The position numbers were made by a program, and so were the translations under genes. The notes below the pieces were generated by a model that saw only the letters and a list, made by a program, of their open reading frames with translations, was not told where the DNA came from and did no database searches. A stretch of DNA of 64,000 nt. It comes from Bryopsis sp. KO-2023 (Eukaryota; Chlorophyta; Ulvophyceae; Bryopsidales; Bryopsidaceae). Location of the stretch: positions 1,550,001 through 1,614,000 of the forward strand of contig BSYQ01000012.1 of the NCBI GenBank assembly GCA_030272585.1, given 5' to 3'. This document shows positions 33,553 through 48,100 of this stretch, one piece after another. The number at the start of each line of letters is the position of its first letter. The stretch's first letter is position 1.

Positions 33553-36500
33553 CTCCATAACACTTCAAAAAATTTTAAATGGGTGCAGTTTGGGCAAAAT
33601 CAAAATAGAATCAAAACAAAATAAGCAAAAATAATCCCAAGCCATGCCAGGCACGAATCGTCTAATATTGATTAATTGATTGATTGATTGATCGATCGAT
33701 CCGCGGCATGACTTCGGAATGAAAGAGAAAACGCATGCAGTACAAAATTCCTCTGACCATGAAAAAAGCATCCAAACCATGAATGATCAAACTGTCTCCA
33801 GTTGGCCACAATCCTCCCCCATGAACCCGTCCAAACACAGGCAGACGCCGCAATCCAAATCACAAGCGCCGTTGCCGCTGCAGTCGTTGGGGCAGCTTTT
33901 GGGGGTCTCTGGTGGTGCGTTCTCCACAGCCACGCAGTTTGCACCCGAACAAATTTCCAATCCGCCGCCAGGGCTGAGACCCATCACTTCGGGCTGCTTG
34001 TTGACAAACGCCTTCACGGGCGGCAAAGCGAACGTCCCCGCCGTGGCTGCAACCGCTCGAATCCTGACACTGTGCGTGCCGGCATTCACGCTGTTGTATC
34101 TGAAGGTCACGACCGACGGCTCCGTCTCCTACAAAACACAATCCCTCTCAAGAGTTGGGGATACTGGTCTGAAGAGCGGTCGGAAAAAACGAGAAAAAGA
34201 AAGCTGGCTTTCGCACCTGGTCAGGGCAAGTGAAGAAGAAAGAGGAACCACCCCCCAAGGAGCTCACAAACGGGACTGGGCATGTGCCCCCAGATCCAGC
34301 GATATTTGGATCCAGGGGCTCCAGTCCGGCAGGCATCAACACCCTCACTGTGGTGGGGCCCAGCCTGTCTGGCGTGGTGAACTGCACAGAGACCTCCACA
34401 ACCGAAGTCACGGGGATGGTTTTCAGGGACACCTTGTTTCCATCTTCAGAGTCCGCGATGGATATGGAGCGCTGAACGAAAATGCCCCTGTAGCTTGAGA
34501 AAGGTAGGATATCCGCAGGCACGAATGTGAGCGCTGCCGCCAGCGTGACTTCGCCGATACCATCTGCTCGGAACTCGAGTGGCTCAGGGGGGGAGGCCAG
34601 TGCTTCCCATGGGGTGCTGGAGGACGCCACTGGGTTGGCGTTTCCACTAAACTGAACCTGAGCACACAAACGAAATGAAACACGATATATGGATAGCTTA
34701 TATAGCTTATATAAGGAAAACACAGTGAAACACCGCAAGGCAGTTACTCACATCCAGCAAGTTTGCTTCCCCACTCTTGACCTCCAGTTTGAGGTCCGGC
34801 TGATTGCTACCTCGGTCCAAATCGTAATTCCTCAAGGCGACCATCGCCACAGCCTTGTCGAAGTTCGAAAACACGCGGTAGCCATACTGGCTCACGGGAG
34901 GGCTGCTGACGTAGTTCGCAAGCTTTCCCAGCAACTGATTCTCCACTTTAGCTTTGAGCATCACCATCAGCGCCAGGGAGTTGGCGATATTAGACGCCGG
35001 GGTGGAGGAGCCCTTGGATCGTGCGATGTATGCAGTCCTTCCAGTCACTCTGAAATTGGATGTCCACGATTTGATGGCTTTCTGGATGTCTGGGTGGTTT
35101 TCCCCTCCATCCATCGAAATGCGGGTCAGGATGTAGTATGTCTGACTCTCGACATCCATCGAATCGAACTCTACCGATAGTCTCTCCATGGACAGGTCTC
35201 CCACGATTTGTTCGCTGGTCCCTTCTGGCGGAACCCAGTCCCCACCCAAAGCAGCCCTGAGGCCAACAGAAACATATGCACAGTTACCAGCAAGAAAGAC
35301 AGCAGGAGGATGTTGTTCCCTGGACTTTTTCCACAAATATAATCTCCATGGCTGCACTGCTTTCGATTTTTCCCCTTACCGTGCAAGAGCAACACTTTCA
35401 GGGAGAATGGTCGGGTAATATCTTCCGTATTTCGCCTCCCTGAGAAGGGCTTTTTCCAAGGCAAAAATCCAATCCTCGTTCAAGTTCCTTAGAGAAGGAA
35501 TGCCCTTTCTCACCACCTTTTGCAAGCAAGAAACCATAAGAAAACATCCCACACAAAAGTGATGTTTTTTTTTTCCTTTTTTTTCCGTGAAAGAAAAGTT
35601 TCTTTTGATGTCCGTTCCACATTCAGGCACACTGGCTGATTCATGTATTATTATTCAAAAAAAAAAGGAAAAAACATTTGACAAAGCAAAACACTCCTTA
35701 CCTCTCTTTCAATGGTGTCCAGGTCATGCTTCAACAAACGCAGCAGAAACACCCCTAGTGCATTCATGGCCAGCGATGGCTGTTCGGGAAATGTTCGGTA
35801 GTAACAGTTCAAAACGTAGTCCAGGCCGATCTCATCCCGGGTCATTTCTTGTAAGGACTCCAGGCCACTGGTGAAATTTGACTGGATGCCATTGATGACC
35901 TCCAGAGTATTTCCGTCCAGGCTGGCTGGATCCAGGTCCAACACCTTGTAAGTCTCCGTTACGAAGGGGACGGCCACCAATGCCAAAGCAAAGGTTGCAT
36001 CGATTGGGCACTTGTGCCTAATAAGGGGAAAATTTCAATTCAGAAAGCCGAAATCAGGACAAAGAAGAAACCTGAGGAATAGTGGCTGCTCAAGTGGATC
36101 ATTCTATTGATAAGTAATATAGAAAAATCAATTGGACCTTAAAAAAAGGGGGGGCGGAAGTGGTGTTCCATCCCCACGCCCTTGATTTTCCTATGAACCT
36201 AACCTTTAAGAAAAAAAATGGCTTTCTTTGCAATGAAAAAACAAGAGGTCCTCAGAGAATTATAGTTGATGAAAAATCTGAGGATCTCCTGTTTTCTGTT
36301 CCAATTAAAATATTATTCTTTTTGGTAGTTAATCCCTCCTACTCTGGATTTGATTTGTAGAGCTGATCGGCCATGGAGAGAACAGCTGGCAGGCGCCCCA
36401 CTCCAGCTTGAATGGCGATGGCTCCGCTTCCAGGGACAGCTTGGGGCAGCTGCAACCCCTCTTGCCACTGGCTGCTGGAATTTCCATCGATGGCAAAAGA

Positions 36501-39500
36501 AGTGGCGACAGTCACCGCCTCTTGCAACCCCTCTACCGGAAAGTTTATGACCAAGGCATCACTGGCACCTTGGCCTTCAATTTCTTCCAGGAAAACACCC
36601 ACAGATCAAAACGTTAGCACACAGCTGAGGAACAGTCGTGCAACGAAAGTCAATTCAATTTGAGTAGGCATTGCACAGTTCCATTATCACTTTAATTAGA
36701 ACTATTATTTCATTTTTTTTTGTGTGTGTGTGTGTGCGTGCCCCGGGGGGGGGAGGGGTTATAGAACATCTGAGTCTGACTTGTGGATTCAAGGAAGTTC
36801 CAAATACCAGCAGTGATCTTGAATTTTGCTTCCCCCATTTTCTTGGCTTTGAACTGGAATCTGACTTCCTCCGTGCCATCTTCCCCCAGTTTAACAATCC
36901 TTTGGGATTTCCCTACGATCTCCAAGGATGCCCCCTCTAACAGCTCGATGGCAACTGAAACCTCAGCTTTGGATGGGTTGGTCCCAGAAACGGTGACCAC
37001 TGCCCCCGCCTCAAATTCATCCCCTACTCGGGCAAATCTGGGTGCCGATGACGTCAGCGAAACCACTCGCCTCACAATAAGCTCTCTTTCCACGCTGCCA
37101 TACTTTTCATTTGCTGCAACAACGGGAGGTTGGAGAGAAAAAAACCCCACTAAGCCATCTCCACCGCGGGTAAAAGTATGGAACTTGCGAAAAACATTGC
37201 GAGGTAATGAACTGTTTGAAACAACACAAGATCCAAGCTGGATTCTCTGGTGTAGGAAAACGAAAACAGGAGTGGTGGTCGGAAGTGCCACCCACCAGTC
37301 GCGACGTAAGCTCTGATGTTGAACGTCCCAAGGTTGTCAGGTGCCGTGAAATTGACGGTGGCGATCCCACCCTTCGCAATCACGGTTTCAAACAGTGCCG
37401 TCGACACGAAGTCCTCCAAAACTCGAACGCTGCCTGAAGCTGAAGGTGAGGGGAGGCGGCGTGGTCCAGTGGAGACACGAGCTGAATGGCGTCTCCCACC
37501 ACCACCTCCACCTCCACCAGCACCACCACCACCAGCGCCACCACCACCAGCGCCACCACCACCAGCACTACCACCACCGGCACCTCGGCTGTACGTTGAC
37601 CGCCACTGCATTCACAGTGAAGGTATATTTGTTTATTTTAACTTTTTTTTTTTTAATATATATATTTTTTCGAAGATGGGAACCATTGCTTGAAAGCATT
37701 TTGTGTTTTCTCCAGAGTGGTGGACACTATCATTCATTATAACAAAAATAATGGTTCAAAATTTTTTTCGAACTATTTTTTCTGCCCACGTCTTTTTCTT
37801 CAACGAAACCTCATCACCACCACCAGCACCTGTATTCTAGAGCCATGTAAATCGAACCGAAAAGAAAAGCATACTGGGGCAGATTTTTTTTCATTTTTAT
37901 TTTTCTTTTCATTTTTTTTTTGGGGGGGGGGCTGCAGGGAAACTGAAACTACGGTTCAAACAAGATACTACTTGCTTTTCATGCTTTCTGTTGTTTGGGA
38001 GCGAAAAAAAAAGAAGAAACGAATACCCTGGGAGCGAACCTACTATTTCATTGGTTTTGTCTGTTTTCTAAAAGTAGATAGCTGTGTTCATATTTATAGT
38101 CGAGGTCAGAACTCACCCAGGTATTTTGATGCACGGTTACATATGTGCTCCTCAAATTCACATATTCTTCCTTCGTTTGATCCACGCTCAAGTCATCAAG
38201 CTGATTCGGAAAAAAAAGTGATTTAAGTGTGATTTAACATACTTTGGAAACAAAAATAAACAATCAACGCAAAAAGAACCAAAAAAGCTTCTTTTAGAAG
38301 AAACAGACACAAAGAAAATGAAAAATTTAAATTCGGCGCAGCGAAAGTACAGAACTTGGGGGGGGAGGGGGCAAGAATGAACCGGCAAAAAAAGAAAAAA
38401 AATCGAGAAGTATTGCTGACCTGGACGGATGGCTCGAACCATGGATCCATTTCCTGTTTTCTCTTGAAGTCGTGGATCAAGGTTTCGATCGCCTTTGGAG
38501 ACACCAGGTCGGCCCCCGAATTCGAAAATCCAACGTGAAATTCAGCATCAAGCTCCAGAGCCTCCGTCAAATCCTTGAGGGCATAGGGCAGCAGCTCGAG
38601 GATGGACTTGTCCACAGCAATCACTGTGACTTCGGCCTCGTCGATTTCTGGATCGGGGATGTTTACTTGGATGGTTGTTTTTTCCCCAGGGGAAATCACA
38701 AAGTCTTTGGATTCATCCTCTTCAATATCTGGAAATGAGATCTCCACATGCACAGGCGCATCCTGCAGCAATATTAATCCACACAAAATTTTCCTCCAAA
38801 AAAAGGGCCAATTACTATTAGCAAAGGCAGTTTGAATTGCTGCACATATCCAATTCACTCTCCCCCCCCCCTAAAAAAAATAAAAATAAATAAATATACA
38901 TTGATCATTCGAGAAAATGTCTCACATCAAGCCATTCGAGTGATACATCACTCAATTCTGACCTCATTTTTACACAGCATGATATTCCCCCAAAAAACAT
39001 TTCCCACAATATTTTTACCCCCCCCCCCCCCCCCAACAGACCTTTGTGACGACAATTTCGTAGTTGAGGTAAGTTGAATGGGGCATTGCCAGATCGAACA
39101 TATTCGAAACAGGGACTCCCTTGGGATTGAGAGCGATACCCTCCGTCTGTCTGGGGACCATCACTCCCACGCTCAGCCTGCAACCCAATTCGCAATTTTC
39201 CCCCAGATCGATCGAGAATTCATGCAAACTGATATCGTTGATGGGCATAATCTGCAAATACACACACACACACAGAAGAATTGTGCTCAAGAGCCTACTT
39301 TTTTATTTTTATTTTTTCCACTATTTACATATTTCCAGTGAGTTTTGACTTTTGGGGGAATAAATTTCACCACTGGAGCAGTGCCCAGTTTCATGTGATG
39401 ATTAAAAAAAAAAAAGATTTAAAAAGAAGTGTTAACAATACAAACAACTTCCACCAATTAGTCATTGAATTTTCGTATTTTCCTTCCATACCATTTGATC

Positions 39501-41508
39501 GATCCCAGAAATACTCCCCCACATGACGAGAGCCTTTGCGTTTCTGTAAGGATTTTCGATCCCGAATTTCAATCGATCTCCGACTTTGTGGGGCCCCGAT
39601 GTCAGACTCACAAGGCCAATTAGCAGATGGGACTTGAGTCTGCAAAAGAACAAGAAAATGGAGGAATCTAGTCAATTTGCAAGTGATATGCTTTTGATTC
39701 AAAAGTTAAATGTTTGCCGCCCAACACCTTCCAGAGAGGGATAGGTCCATAGCAATATCAGGAGGACCTTGTTGCTATTCTAAGAAGAAAAAAAAAGTCG
39801 ATGTGGCAGACTTGGGGGGGGGGGGGGGGGGCTTGGGAATTGAAAAGGGCTCTCTCGATCGTCTGCAGTTTTTTCCAGGTTCAAACTCTTCCTATGAATT
39901 TCTGTGAAGTTTTTTTTGACTTCAACTTTTTTTAGTGCTTTAGTTATTTTTCTTATGAAATAGACTTGGCAATTTTCACTCACTTGTCCGATTTTGTTCT
40001 TCCAAAAATGGTGACCCTACAGAGCTGCTCCCCAGAATCAGTGTCAATTACGACGCACGCCTCCAAGGCGAAATAGCCCAAATCAGGGATCGAAAACCGA
40101 CAGTCATACCCTTCCGAATCTGGGGAAAGAAACAAAAACAAAAACATTATTTTGCTCGCACCATTGTTCTTTTTAATAAATTCAAGTTCCATCAATGTTA
40201 TGATTTTTTAGATTTTTATTTTTTTTTCAATCGGTTGAAAAAACAACATATTCCGTACATCAGATCTACTGTGGGTCCCCCCCTCTTTGAATGATGATCA
40301 GAGTAACGCGTTATTTGACTAAAAAAAAAAGAAATGATTTGAGGTTCCATATTCTTTTCGGATAAATTAAAAAGAAAGGCCAAAAAGGAAAAGACCGAGA
40401 ATAACAGGGTCTGGTACATAGGGGTTTTTATTTTACTATTTTATTTTTTTGTTGAAACTCACTTGTTTCGATTTTGCAAGAATCGACGATGGGTCCGTCC
40501 AAAGGTTGGGAAGCCATGTTTGGGTTTTTTTTGAAATGCTCGTCAGGGCTGGAAAAATTTTTAAGGTTCAAAGCCACTGTTCTTTTTTCGACAGGGTTTT
40601 TCTGAAGGTCGGAGAGTCGCAGTTTCGCGCCAAATTCTTGACCAGGGAAATCGCTTTCGACAGTCCGATCGATGTCAATAATCAAATCGGCTTTCCTCAA
40701 CCTGAAAAAATGCAACATTAAGTAAATAAATTAATAATCAAAAAAAAATCCAGGTGATGATTGAAAGAAAAACGACGTACAGATGAGAACACCATTCATG
40801 TTTTTTTTCAAGGGTAAGGAAGAAAGCGGGCGGCTGATTGTCTTGATTGCAAAAAAAAAAAATTCATGTGAGAGTTAAAAACACTTTTAACAATCATTCG
40901 GATGCTGGATGAAAAATAAAAAAAAAGGCACAGAAAAATCACAATCATAGAATTCATCATCTCCTAAAAAATTTGCAAAGACACAAATAGCCTGAAAATT
41001 TCTAAATTATCCACACATGAAAAGATAATTGATTGATAAACAAAACACACACACACAGGTGATGTTATAAAAAATGCTTATTTTAATCAACAATTACAAA
41101 CAATTACCCACACACTCACAGGACTGATGCGCTTTCTTCGAGGAGCTCTCTGGTGGGTCCCACCCAAGAAACCTTAATTTTCAGACTTTCGTCTGTGGGA
41201 GGCGTTTTTTCCAGCGAACCCAGATCTATTTTCGTCGAAACCTTTCCCAAAGAATCTGTGATCAGCTCCACCTCTTCTTTCAACTCTGTACCGTCAGGGG
41301 CACCACCTAAGTGTGGAAAGAGAGGAAATTTGAAAAAAAAGGGAAATTACCATCGATATAATCTGAAAGTCCCAGAGGTTTGGAACAAAAAAAAAAAGCG
41401 ATTAGAGGAGCCTCTGTTTGAAAACCAGAAAAAGACAGACAGACAGACGGAAAAAAACAAAAAACGCAATCCTGCAAGATTTTTTATATTATTTAGGAAC
41501 GTCAAATC

Positions 41509-41550
<42 letters not shown>

Positions 41551-44500
41551 TCTATTTTTTCTCTACTTGAAAGTCGATACCTAGCTCCAAAATTTTCAGT
41601 CCAATCCTATTCACAACAGATTCCAAAATTTCATTTCATCTCCTCCGTATGTTTTTCTTTGTTTAGCTAGCTTTGCTTTTCCATACTATGGATCTCATTT
41701 TAAGATTCTTTATGAGCTGAAAACGAAAAAAAAGGGTGTGGCGAAACATATAGATCATTTATATTTTTTTTGAAACCACTGAAAGAAGAGAGCATGTTTT
41801 ATTTATTACCTGAGATAGACCACTTGAGTGTAATTTTTGCATCCCCAACAGCAGCGCCGATAAAACTCTCTGCTGTGATTTTAATTTCCACCTTCGAATC
41901 AGGTTTGGCCTGAAAAAAAAATCAAACACCCAAACAAAAAGGCGATTTCAAAAAAAAACAAAACAAGCAAATGGTGAAACGACATCTGGCACATGCGGGT
42001 CTATCTCATTTTTAATTTGGATCAATCGATAAACAAGCAAACATTTTCTTGAGGTGAAAAAAGCAAACGTATCAAAGGCACTCAGCAATTCACCCACAAT
42101 TCTCAGCTTTAAAAAACATAAAAGTAAAAATGGTGGCGACCTATCCACCAAAAAAAATAAAATATATATATTGTATATTAGTAATCATAAATTATATTGT
42201 ATAATATATACATATTGTATATTACTAATATTGTTGCAAGAGAAACAAACACATCGTCACGAAACTTCACAAATACCTTAGCAGATGCACACCTACATTT
42301 TCAAGCCGAAAAAAAAAAGAAAAAAGAAACACCAAATTTTCAGAGCGAGAAAAGGAACAAAAAAAAAAAAAGAAACTTACCCAACGGGGAGCATCAACAG
42401 TCAGACCTACGGTGGGTGGCCTCGGATTCCCCACCACGAAATAGTCTGAAGCAATAAAGTGGTTTCTAGATGAGACAGTGATTTGGTGCTGTTTTGGGAT
42501 GGCATTTTTTGGCACGGGGACGTCCAGCTGAAAGCTCCCAAATTTTTTATCAATTTTGATGTGAAAAAATTCCACGTGAGAATCGTCAGGATTCAATCGA
42601 GGAGAAATGCTGACCATTAATGCGTCGGTCGGAGTTGACCCTCTGATGTAACCTGGGGTTTTGAAAAAAAAATGAAATTGGTAGAATTAAAAATAAAAAA
42701 AACTTGGAAATAAATTATCGATGAATATTATCAACAAAGTAGACAAAAAAATGCAAGAAAAAACATGGCACAAAAAAAAACCAACAAAACACCAACAAAA
42801 CAACCAGCGCATCGATCCTTTTCTCCAGTCCCTCACCCCTTTTAAATTTTCTGGTCAACAAAGTTATTATGCTTGGATCATTATCAATATTTATTTATTT
42901 TTATTTAGTAAAACACACCTCAATGAAATGATCTCTGCCGATATTCCCCCCCCCTTTAAAAAAAAAAAAGAAAAACACAGAAGATACCATTTGATGTGTG
43001 TGGATATTTTCATGGTTTTCATACCTTTGATGTGAAGGGTTTCTCCAGGTTTCACCAACCTTCTGTCCAAAACCAAAGACACCGAACCATCTTTGGAATA
43101 AGAGTTTCCTCTCAGGACGTTTCTGATGAACAAGGATTTTTTTCTATATTCCACGTGGGCGTAGTCAGAATTTTTTAGGCCATTTGAAAAAATTCCTCTT
43201 CCTTCCGCATCCGTTCGAATGCTAGGAACTGACTTCCGACCCTACGGAAAAGTTTTCAAAACACGAATCCTGGTTATCATCCTTCGTTTCATTTTTTATA
43301 ATCATTATCATAAAAAAATAAAATAATAATAAAAAAATAAAAATTCTCTCTCTCTATATATATAGATTGTTTTTTTGTATTTTTGAAAATAGTTGGAACT
43401 AAAGGGGAAAAAGAGGGGGGGCGGGGAATTTTGGAAAACAGCATTGAAATGCGCGAGTCAAGAGGAGGGAGGGGAGGAACAGTAAAAAATAGGATCTGGA
43501 ATTTTTCACTCCATAGCAGGGTTTTTCTTGCCCTGTTTTTTTTTTTGTTTGGAAAAGTGGTTTCTCCTGACTGCAATGTATTTTCGAAGCAAAACTTTCT
43601 CTCAAGCAAAAACAGGGGATTTCCCCCCCCCCCCTTCCATGCTGAAATTTTCAAGGTTCTCTTTTTTTGCTTTTCGATATTTTTCTGCCCGAGGAACTTC
43701 TTTTCCGAGATCACATTACCCGGGAAATCAAATATTTTTTAAAAGTATTATGTAAGTTGGACAAGGATACTGCAAACAACAAAAAGAAGCAACCAAAACA
43801 AAAAAAACAAAAAAAAACAGCAATGCCTTACCTCAGAATCAAAAAGTGTAACGCTGGCCCCTTGGACCGGTTTTCCAGTTGTCATAGAAGTCACCCACAC
43901 AATGCTCTGGCTCTTTCTGGTCCCAAGGATGAGCGCTTGCATGTCAGACTCGTTTATCAGCATCCGTATAGTGTAGCGATTGTATCGTCTAGAAAACATT
44001 TCAACATTTCAGCGGTAAAAAAATGCACCATGAGAAATCATCCCAAGTTTCAATCGGGGAAATCTCCAAAATTTACCTAATTTTCTGCATGGTAATTAAA
44101 AAAAAATATATAATAACAATATTGTTTCATCATTTAAGCATGAATGCGATGTGAATGGCACGTTTTTTTTTTTAATTATTATCTCAGCAACAGCTGCACA
44201 CCAATTTCTAACTTCCAAATTTTCGTTTAATTCAAACGACAAAACCCCAGAAAAACTTGCCCATAACCCATGAGAATTTTTTTTTCACTTATGGCTCCTC
44301 AAAAACATGTGGGGCACTATGAGTTAAGAATTCCCCCAGCACCCCCCCCCCAAAAAAAAAAATGAAGAAATGAATAAAATAAAAATTGGATAAGTGAATG
44401 AAAAGCAGAAAGTAAAATATTAACGAGTTCTCTTCTTGTTTCTTTTTCATTTTTTCCACCTGCAATATTCAGTGGCGACCAACCCTGTTGGGTTTAAATA

Positions 44501-45107
44501 TCTTTTAATATCAACCTCCACCAGCTCTGTGGACCCTGGATTTTTTTGCTCCAATATCGCAACTGCCGAATTGAGAAGAAAAAAAATTGAGGAAAAAAAC
44601 AGAAAAGTCGCAACATTGCAACATTCCTCAACAAATTCCAGAAAGAAATATCAAGGGGGGGGGGAAGGTTCCATGTTTACTCATGTACAAAATGATCCAT
44701 ACTGAAGCACCGAAACTGGCCGAAAACTCAATTTGCAAGATTTTTCTAACGTTGTTTTTTTCTTTTCTTTTCCCTTCCCCCTTTTCTTTTTCCGAACTCA
44801 GTTCGAAAAACAGAGTTCTATGTTTTGCATGTGGTCAAAGTTTTTTTGTTTTTTTTCTTACTTGGATCTCCGAGATCCCGGCTTAGTGAGTACATGCTGG
44901 CAGAAAAGAAGGAGCTTTGGAAATCTTTGGTGATCGCCTTGATCTGTCTTGAGCCAACAACTGGGAATATGTTGACCGTATTTGCTTCGAGGCCCGCGCA
45001 GGAGACTTTCGGATTTCCTTTGAAAGCTGCAACGACCTTTTGCCCCCAATCCTCTCCGGCTTCGAAAATTGCATATCTGGAAAGAAACGAGAAATCAAAA
45101 AAAAGAA

Positions 45108-45139
<32 letters not shown>

Positions 45140-48100
45140 GGGCACAGATTCTCAAAAAATTAGTAATGGAAAAAAATCATAATGTTGATGAAACAATAAA
45201 TAATAATGAAAAAAATAAAAATAAAGAAATTCCACACAGGAAGAGAATGAGACAGAAAAAAAGATGTTGGGAGGAACTTGTTTGAAAAAAGAAAAAGAAA
45301 AATTGAGGAATTCCTGCTTTTCTTGTTCTCTGTTTTGCCTGCCATGTAAAAAAAAAAAAAAAAACGGTTGTCCAATATCAAAAGAGCTTGTTAAGCATAC
45401 ATTGATATTTCCTCTGTTTTTGGCTTTTTTTTCTTCCTTCTCGTAAAAAAAAGAGGTGGTGGTGGGGGAGCGTTCGGAAATGAAGAACGAAAGCTAAAAA
45501 TATGTTATTTTTATAAACATACCTGCCCCAAGTATGGAACGGCTGGAACACAGGATCCACTTTTTCCGCCCAGAATTTGATCGATGAAGATTCCAAAGGT
45601 AGGCCGAATCCATCCAAAATGTTGCTCGATCCATCCACAGAAATCCTGATTAGGGAAAAGAAAAAGGAAAGAAAAAGAAACAAGTAAACTACGAGAAATC
45701 CTTTCTTTCTTTCTTTCTTACACAAATACGACGGAGCAGCCAGGATGAATATTCAAAAAAAAAAAAAAGGAGGGTGGAAAAGTACTGAAAAGTATGGGTG
45801 TGGAGAAAAGAAAAAAAAAAAAAAACGATGAAGGATTTTTATTTCTTTTTTTGTATTCCAAGAATGTTTTCTGTACTTTTATATTTGTATGTATATTTTT
45901 TTTCTGGAGAATATGGCAGGAAAAAAGAATTGAATAGGGATGGCGACCTCTTTTTTGTTTTTGAATTCCTTCTGTAATTAGCTTTCACAGGTACCTTTTT
46001 CTTTTCTTTTTTTTTTTCTCTCACGGATGCTACTTCAAGATTTAAGTGAAAAAACAAGAAGTAAAGAAAATAAAATATTCTTACTTGTAATTTGTTTCTG
46101 GGAGGAAAGATGTCACAATTCTCAAAACGCCTTTATTCTCGAGCTCCAACTCAAAATCCACCTTGAAAAAAAAACCAAACACTGTTTTTTTCAAAATGTT
46201 TCATTAAAAAAAAAAAAAAAAGAGAAAAACACATTACTCGATGAGTCATGGGGATATCCCCATGATTCATCCAGAAACAAAAGGAGAGTCTGCCCTGAAA
46301 CACTACATAAAAAATAAAAAAGTGAACCCCATCGAAAAATTGTTTTTCTAATAGAATCAATCAAAAAAAGAAAGAAAAAAAACATGCTACTTGGGTAAGC
46401 AATTCTATTATTTTCATTCTCTGTTTTGTTTTTTTCCCACATCGTCTCCACCCTCAGTCATTAAGGTGAACTGTTGTTTCAATGCTTGTATGTCTGACTC
46501 AGCAGTTTTCTCCAATCCATGAGGGAGCCACATTCGAAGAAAATTCGTACCAAATGAACTGAGGTGCCTGGAAAAAAAAAATCACCACCAGAATTTTTTC
46601 ATCGATTTTCCTTTTCTCCATAGATTACTTGTCATTTCGATTTCAAATTTTCTACCTTCTCTTCTTTCCCAAATGAACAAACATAAAAAAAAAAATGTCA
46701 TTTGCTAGCACTTTTTTGGAAAAAAAGAATTATTCACTTTCATGCAGACAGCCCGCACAATCGACAATTGAGGAAGCGATTGAATCAAATTCTTTTCTCT
46801 TTTCAACTTTTTCTTCTTCTTTTAGCGACTGTGGGTGGGAATGGCGATTTTTCTTATTTTTTTATTTTCATTTTACGAAAAAAAAAGATCTATAATTGTT
46901 CATGAACCTCACCCGCCTTGCTGCTTCCCAAGGAAAGGAATTATAAATTTCCTCAGACCTCCGAATTTGAATTTTTTTTCGGCTTTCAAGGGACCATTCC
47001 TTTTGCTATACTGGACACCTTCAGCCAAAGAAAGAACATATCTGCAAGCGAAAAAGTTAAGAAAAAAAGTCAGTTTCTTTTTCCAATTAATTAATTGTTT
47101 TTGTTTAAACAAAAAAAAAGCTCAATACATGGCCCAACGTGAAAACCAAACCGCTGCCATCGTTTCACAAAATGAAATCCGATTCAATTTAATTATTTAG
47201 AATTATAAAATTGTGATTTTTTATTTGTTATTTATTTTTGACCCGGAGATATATTCTGGTCGGTTAAAAATTTTAGAAGTAAATTGGTACAACATTTTCG
47301 AACCGTTGAGCAGCTTGTTTGCTGCTTTTTTGCCAACCCTAATTTAAAAAAATCACTTTTCAAGATGCAACCCACCCTGTTTCGAGCTGGAGTTCCCCGT
47401 CAAACGACACCTCAGCACAATTTTCTTCTTCCTGACTCTTCTTGGGTTCTATTTTTGGTACCTTGCACTTTCGTGGGAAAAAAAACAAAAGGGCAGGAGA
47501 AAGAAAAGTATCGTTAGGATTAGCCAAAAATACGAAGAGAGTTGGCACCGCAATTTTAATTTTTGTTCCCCAACACAAACAGGCAAACAGATCTTATCAC
47601 CGAAAATTCTCATAAATTTTGAAAATATACATATATTTGAAGTGCATCCTGGAGGCAACTGATTTACCCCATCTGAAAAAAAAAACAGCTTACACCTAGA
47701 TATCATACATTCTTGTGCGTATTTCCCCCTATTTACTTTTTTTTTAGCCGCCTTTTCCCTAATAACGAAATTCCGCTACTCAACCAAAAGAATCATCGTT
47801 GTTTTTTTTTTTCAAAATGATAAAAATCACAAACAACAGATGCAGACACACACACATTCGATGATTTTTTGTTTGATATTGGTTTGTCTCGGTTCGTTTT
47901 TATCATGATCAAGATCCAGAAAGAAAATGTGAAAAGAGTTTTCTTACTCTGAGGCAGGGCTTTGGGGAAACATGTCCACCAGACTTAGGATAACAAGGCT
48001 GCACTTTGACCCCCAACCCTTCGACCGGCTCTTTGGAAGTACCAATAAAAACCTGAAAACACACCCATGAAAATGAGCAACCTCTTCTCTTTCATTTGGT

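Noticed and set aside
36584-36610. Possible non-canonical GT-TG intron before A2M exon 27, with a CTAAC-like branch site in both paralogues
   Set aside because: A canonical in-phase acceptor (CTGGAAG|AA) lies about 15 bp further on in both copies, at 36584 and 326, and gives a continuous reading frame.
46246-46268. 18-bp palindrome CATGGGGATATCCCCATG in an A2M intron
   Set aside because: Single occurrence, no duplication or element structure around it.
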